Shown here in pieces: positions 62,160 through 64,000 of a DNA stretch of 64,000 nt. The number at the start of each line of letters is the position of its first letter. The first letter of the stretch is position 1. A program made the position numbers and the translations under genes. The stretch is from Anastrepha obliqua (lineage: Eukaryota; Arthropoda; Insecta; Diptera; Tephritidae), in the NCBI RefSeq assembly GCF_027943255.1, contig NC_072894.1:54191601-54255600 (forward strand), in the 5' to 3' direction. The notes beneath the pieces are model-generated. The model was not told where the DNA came from. It saw only the letters and a program-made list of their open reading frames with translations, and searched no databases.

Positions 62160-64000
62160 AGTGGAAATATATCAGTCTGGACGTTACATCTGCAGCTCTG
62201 AAGCTGTATGGAGGATTTTATCATTCGAAGTGCACGACCGGTCTCCCACAATTGTCCACCTTGCAGTTCATTTAGAAAATGGACAAAGGGTATATTTCAC
62301 TGAGAACAATATACAAGAAGTTATTAATAACCCGCCGGATACAACATTGACTGCATTCTTCAAGTTATGTGCTCAAGATGATTTCGCGAAAACACTGACA
62401 TATGACAGAGTTCCAAGTTACTATACATGGAACCAGAGTTCTAAAGCTTTTCAACGGCGAAAACAAGGTACTGCGGTTGATGGTTTCCCCAGAGTAAAAA
62501 AAACGGATGCTCTTGGCAGAGTCTATGTGATTCATCCCAACAACAGCGAATGCTTTTATCTGAGAATGTTACTTCATATTGTAAAAGGCCCGACATCCTT
62601 TGCTCACCTAAGAACTTTACAAGGTGTTGTTTACAATACTTATCAAGCAGCATGGAAAGCTATGGGGCTCTTGGAAGACGATTCTCACTGGGAAAATACA
62701 TTATCAGAAGCAGCTGTTTGTAGTTCAGCTACATCATTAAGATATTTATTTGCCGTCATGGTAGTGTTTTGTCAAGTAACTGATTCTGTTAGTCTATGGA
62801 ATAAATTTCAAGAAAATATGGCCAGTGATATTCTGATTCGGCGACGGCAAGAGTCAAACTCTGTTGATGTACAATATGACCAAAACATATTTGACGAAGC
62901 ATTATTTGAATTAAACAAAATAGTCCAATTACTTTCGGGTAAAACGATCAAGGATTTTGGGCTGCCGATGCCAGCTAATACTACTGATTTAACTAATAGT
63001 GCCGAGTACACAAGAGAAACATCATACGATCAAACGAGACTTTTACAAAATATAGCTCAAGATGAGCCACTATCAACAATTGATAACAATGAAGGGAAAT
63101 TGTTTTTCCTTGATGCCCCAGGAGGCACAGGAAAAACATTTTTAATCAATCTGCTTTTAAAAAAAGTGAGATCTACCGGAAAAATTGCGTTAGCTGTTGC
63201 GTCATCCGGCATTGCCGCTACTCTTTTGGAAGGAAGCCGAACCGCACACTCTACATTCAAGCTCCCGCTGAAAATCGCAACCGATGATGATAACAGCGTC
63301 TGTAGTGTTTCTAGACAGAGCAATACAGGAAAATTGATGCGTGACTGCTCATTAATAGTCTGGGACGAAGCTACCATGTCAAACAAGACGTCTGTGGAAG
63401 CACTGGATAGGACAATGCGCGATTTGCGCAACAAAAATTCACCTATGGGTGGATGTACAATTCTGTTCTCAGGAGATTTCCGTCAAATCCTACCAGTTGT
63501 GACTCGAGGAGCACGTGCTGACGAAATAAATGCTTCGCTAAAAAGATCCCACCTTTGGTCGCATGTCAATAAATTAGATCTTAAAACTAATATGAGGGTT
63601 TCGTCATCTTCACGTGAGAACAGGCTATTTCCAGAGATGCTGCTAAAAGTTGGCAATGGAGAATTAATACAAAGTGAGGGAAGGATTAACCTAGAAAACC
63701 TTTGTGTTTTGATATACAACATCCAAGAGTTAGTCAACAATGTCTATCCTGACATTGATAACATAAGTTATAAGACAATATCTTGGTTTAAAGAAAGAGC
63801 TATTCTGTCACCAACTAACGAACAAGTAGATAAAGTAAATAACTTGATTATTTCAAAGATTGATGCGCCGACGAAAATATACTACTCGGTCGATACTGTT
63901 CTCGATTTGGAAGAAGCTGTTCAATTTCCTACAGAATTTCTAAATTCTTTGAACCCGTCTGGACTCCCTCCTCACAAAATGGAGCTGAAAATAGGTTGTC
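62149..64000 (+). CDS. Helitron Rep/helicase, PIF1-like helicase segment (runs off window)
   Basis: This frame is open from 62149 to the last base, about 617 codons, without a stop. It holds the Rep-to-helicase linker, then the SF1 helicase: Walker A APGGTGKTF (about 63118), VASSGIAATLL (motif Ia), VWDEATM (Walker B, DEA), FSGDFRQILPV (motif III), and LKTNMRV (motif IV region), ending within PSGLPPHKMELKIG. Motifs V-VI and any C-terminal endonuclease lie beyond the window. It would unwind DNA behind the Rep nick. Confidence 0.92.

Overview
The window looks like a transposon-dense, AT-rich stretch of an insect genome, most likely a higher fly. The evidence is the company of elements: env-bearing gypsy-type (errantivirus-like) LTR elements, a copia element with an initiator-tRNA half-molecule primer site, jockey-, LOA- and I-type non-LTR elements, mariners and Helitrons. 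I see no convincing host gene, and no prokaryotic features.

The dominating structure is a large tandem duplication. Bases 1-24847, 24848-49497 and 49498-53534 are three copies of one composite unit; the first is cut by the window edge and the third is truncated. Without insertions private to single copies, the unit is about 18 kb. From left to right it holds: unrecognised sequence; a DUF4817-type transposase remnant (minus); an endonuclease (EEP) fragment (minus, absent from copy 3); an endonuclease fragment of a non-LTR element (minus); an internally deleted jockey-type element (minus); and a LOA-type reverse transcriptase/RNase H fragment (minus). A gypsy-type element (plus, GGTA target duplication) splits the LOA fragment. 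The unit ends with unrecognised sequence and mariner and MITE remnants.

Each copy has its own later insertions. Copy 1 has a copia element (8594-13907) in gypsy gag, itself carrying a TTAA-flanked MITE; a 1.2 kb non-autonomous Helitron (17449-18649) in gypsy pol; and a foldback element in gypsy env. Copy 2 has an apparently intact I-type element (25180-30604, both ORFs open) and a nearly intact mariner (43879-45142) in gypsy env. Copy 3 stops abruptly at 53534/53535, where it joins the middle of the 5' LTR of a second gypsy-type element (53535-58524). That element has lost most of RT, RNase H and the integrase core. Beyond it lie about 1.4 kb of non-coding sequence with an 87 bp direct repeat, then a Helitron Rep/helicase gene (59944 to beyond the window end) with two frameshifts.

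These genes do not form a cellular pathway. They are the gag, pol, env, transposase and Rep/helicase genes of separate selfish elements, mostly broken. The more striking signals are: the tandem array with nested private insertions and its end inside an LTR; a textbook -1 frameshift site plus stem-loop in the gypsy element; three adjacent LTR hairpins, two of which differ by a compensatory base pair; and a 31-nt match to the 5' half of initiator tRNA-Met next to a copia LTR. A dense, two-strand nest of fragments like this could be a piRNA cluster or pericentromeric/Y-linked heterochromatin, which is inference only. End-to-end assembly of alternative haplotypes is a competing explanation for the duplication.
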